Shown in pieces: positions 61,306 to 64,000 of a stretch of DNA of 64,000 nt. The first letter of the stretch is position 1, and each line of letters starts with the position of its first letter. Position numbers and translations under genes: made by a program. Source of the stretch: Ceratotherium simum simum (Eukaryota; Chordata; Mammalia; Perissodactyla; Rhinocerotidae); assembly GCF_000283155.1 (NCBI RefSeq), contig NW_004454182.1, positions 1,062,522-1,126,521 on the forward strand. Direction: 5' to 3'. Under the pieces are notes generated by a model. That model worked only from the letters and a program-made list of their open reading frames with translations. It was not told where the DNA came from and ran no database searches.

Positions 61306-61396
61306 TCTTTTTTTTAAATTTTTTGTTTATTGCAGTAACATTGGTTTATAACATTGTATAAATTTCAGGTGTACATCATTATACTTCTATTTCTGC
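61306..61396 (-). mobile_element. 91-bp 5'-truncated L1 tail, antisense, with perfect target duplication
   Basis: A T-tract followed by 'gtttattgcagtaacattggtttataacattgtataaatttcaggtgtacatcattata', an L1 3' end in antisense. Perfect 16-base duplications atagagttttctttct lie at 61,290-61,305 and 61,397-61,412, showing a single retrotransposition event in the VEGFC intron. Confidence 0.88.
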
Positions 61397-64000
61397 ATAG
61401 AGTTTTCTTTCTAATATTTCAACATCTTCAAAAATACAAATTCAAAAGTATGGACTGTGTGTAGAAACAAATGTAGGAACAAATTTAGGAATATATTTCT
61501 GGAAATGTCATACAAAATAACAAAATCTCTAGTTTTATAGAATTAAATAATGATTTCATATAATCTGGCTACACTAACTCAGTAGCCTTTGCACATTCAT
61601 GTTGAATAAAAATGTGGTCTTCAGAGTAACACTTTTAATTATGTTGTACCTGAAAGTTTTGTGCCAACATAAACTTTATATTACCGACTAATTATGGTTT
61701 TCTCAAAGTGAGCTAAATATTTTAATTTCTAATATTCTTAAAACTTAACTTAAATTTCTAGAAAAATATGACATTAGAAGATTTCTCAAAAATAAGAAAC
61801 CACTACTCATCGATGTTAACACATATTTCAAGGTTGAAATTTGAAATCCTGCTAGATACCATTTAATTAAAGAAACATATATTTGGGTAGAATGCATTTT
61901 CATAATTACCAAATGAAGTTTCCTTCTCTACAAGTAAGTAGAAATTCTTAGCATTTAAAGCTTCTCATGTGAAAAAAATAGGAGGCACAATTTCCAAAAT
62001 ATTGTTATGTTAGAATGAAAGGAAATGTTTTCATGGTGGATAGAAAATGTAGCACAATGTACTTATCTCCTACATATTTTAATCTCCAAAACATTTGTAC
62101 CCTATTGAAATTTCTCTTCAAGTAATGAATATTAACATGCATAAGCATATTTAAAAATTTTATAAATTAGTAATTTTGTATACTGTATTTATAAAACATA
62201 TTGATTCAAAGACACATTTTGTCTGCAAAGCAAAGCAGAAGATTGTGCAATTATTTGTAAAGCAGATCTATTTTGAGAATCATATGTAAATAAACTTCCC
62301 TATTTTTCCTTTCCCACTCCCACATACACACAAACACAACCACAATCTTGCTTATAACTTGTATAAAAGATAAAGATGCTTTTCTAAGAATGATTTCATT
62401 AATTCTTTCAAAACTTCACTGGACTGGTTTGGTAGCTATTGCTTTTTGCTAGTTAAAACCAGAGGACAAAATTTGAAGGGTATATGTGTTACAGAACAAC
62501 AGATTTAATGATTAAAATCAATCTTATTTTGCCATTTATCTCTCTTTTGAAATTTGAAAGAATTAATATGCTCCAAATATGTTCTGTTCTATTGAATTCT
62601 ACATATTGGGTAATAATTACTAGCTCTTCTACTTTGAACATTGTGGTAGGCTACTTTGTGCATACTATTTTTTGGATCCTTACATCTTGTCTACTTTTTG
62701 GCACTGGAGTTTTTATATACTTGGAAATTCCCTGACTCCCCAAATCCATATTCTAGGAACTAGACACACTACCAGCTTTTGTTTGGCATTAGTTAGAACT
62801 GAGCTGGAATGTTATTCTTTTCTGAAGAACTATAATCTTTGTAATGTATTTCTAATGGAAAAAAAATTAACTGCATCTTGGTTTATATTAAACTACCATT
62901 GATCTACCTTACTAAATATCTCTTCAAATATTTCATAGATCATTCAAAATGAATGCTAACCTTAACTGAAAACAAATTCAACTTTTGGCACTCAATGACT
63001 TTTTTAAAAAGCAAATTCTTTCTATGGAGATGAACTGTGCTGTTAATCAGTTACTCTCATTGGCAGCTCTTTTAATAAGGTATCTTCACAACAACCCAAC
63101 AGATTAAAATTCTACCGGCCATGTGGCACCTATAGTCCACAGTCGTGGTCTTCAAATAGCTATGCTATGCTAAGTCTTGTTACATGTGGAACGTGATGCA
63201 GTAACATTAGTTGGCAAGCACACACTATGAGCTCTCACAGGCTCCTGCCGAGCATCTTCGTATCATTCCATGGGATATCCAATAACATGCTCTGTATCCC
63301 ATGAAGAAAACAAATAAGGGGAACTCCAACCACATTAATAATTTTGATAAGTATCAAAACAGGGTTTTGATTTCCTAAATGCCAACTGTTGATGTCACCT
63401 GAACTTCTCCCACTACGATTAGCATCACTCAAACCTGTGTTTATATTATGGGAGAATATCAGTCCAGACCCTTTTTGCTCAAGATTGCTGTTGGAATAGC
63501 AGCTGAAAGGGCAGCTATATTCTTTCATTATCAGAGCCATAGAACCCTGGGTAAAATGTTTCAACAGTTTTATTCCAAAAGTCTTTGCATTGTTGTGTTC
63601 ATCTTGAGTTCATCATGCATGCCCCTTGAATACACTTGACTATCTACACAGATACTGATTTGCTTATATTTTTGCAAGAGTGGTTAATATTGAATGGAAA
63701 GTGGTTACATAAAAATGGCCTTTATATTCAATGTTATTAAGTAACTTCTTCAGTACTATGAACAGAAATCAGAATTATATTCATTTTAAGGCTCTATATA
63801 AATTGTCTAAAATAAAAAGGAACATGTTTAACAGAAATATATCTAGATAAAATCCATATACTTACCTTCCCTTGTATTGATTTTCATTGATTTCATACTA
63901 ATTTGTACTTATGTCTGTTTATGCTACTCTTTGCTTATGTTCCATTAGTCTACTGACTGGAAGAATGGTAGACGGAGTTGGGGTTTGTTAGGACATAAAA

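Larger units (their letters stand above)
58050..64000 (-). other. VEGFC: VEGFC intron 4 (3' portion)
   Basis: The whole right end lies upstream of exon 5 on the minus strand, so it is intron 4. I looked for the exon encoding the end of the VEGF homology domain and found nothing with that cysteine pattern. The intron contains ancient LINE fragments at about 58,140-59,100 and 60,520-60,740 and a 91-bp L1 tail with a perfect duplication at 61,290-61,412. The remainder is AT-rich unique sequence. The short open frames at 59,354-59,852 and 63,235-63,639 show no family. Confidence 0.85.

Noticed and set aside
58050..64000. VEGFC exon 4
   Set aside because: No segment with the expected VEGF homology domain end and phase was found; it must lie beyond the window.

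Overview
This is mammalian genomic DNA: AT-rich, packed with decayed retrotransposons, and with almost no coding sequence. Eight copies of a two-part tRNA-derived SINE (tRNA-like head with A and B boxes, body units ending 'gctgatcttcctcac', flanking target-site duplications) match the equine repetitive element (ERE) family. ERE is restricted to Perissodactyla, so the source is a horse, rhinoceros or tapir relative. I cannot choose between them from sequence alone.

The only gene I can support is the 3' end of VEGFC (vascular endothelial growth factor C), on the minus strand at about 53,880-58,049. Three coding exons are readable with correct phases. Exon 5 is 57,943-58,049 and exon 6 is 57,321-57,645; exon 6 carries the cysteine-rich BR3P / silk-homology repeats. 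Exon 7 is 54,263-54,377, with stop codon, a short 3' UTR and an AATAAA signal. Exons 1-4 lie beyond 64,000, so 58,050-64,000 is intron 4. The exon 6 acceptor appears to have moved 9 bp into the exon, removing three residues without breaking frame.

Everything left of 53,880 is gene-free sequence downstream of VEGFC. By region: 1-600 is a GC-rich edge of unknown nature; 600-2,200 is unclassified; 2,216-5,600 is mostly unique sequence with old repeat fragments. 5,600-8,635 is an antisense L1 that keeps both ends but lacks its middle. 11,045-14,105 is a sense L1 of similar structure. 18,335-19,730 is a sense L1 split by an antisense MaLR LTR, and 20,165-22,500 is another sense L1. 22,500-26,770 is AT-rich and largely unclassified. 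27,122-31,789 is a block of MaLR LTRs with a probable internal region, one ERE and a candidate conserved element. 31,790-53,880 alternates unique sequence with EREs, MIRs and MaLR LTRs, with an unusual 205-bp direct duplication at 40.9 and 44.6 kb.

No tRNA, rRNA, CRISPR or prokaryotic feature is present. Most open frames are chance frames or L1 remnants. No new molecular system was found. The points most worth checking are the VEGFC splice-site shift, the local duplication, the GC-rich left edge and a few candidate conserved noncoding segments.
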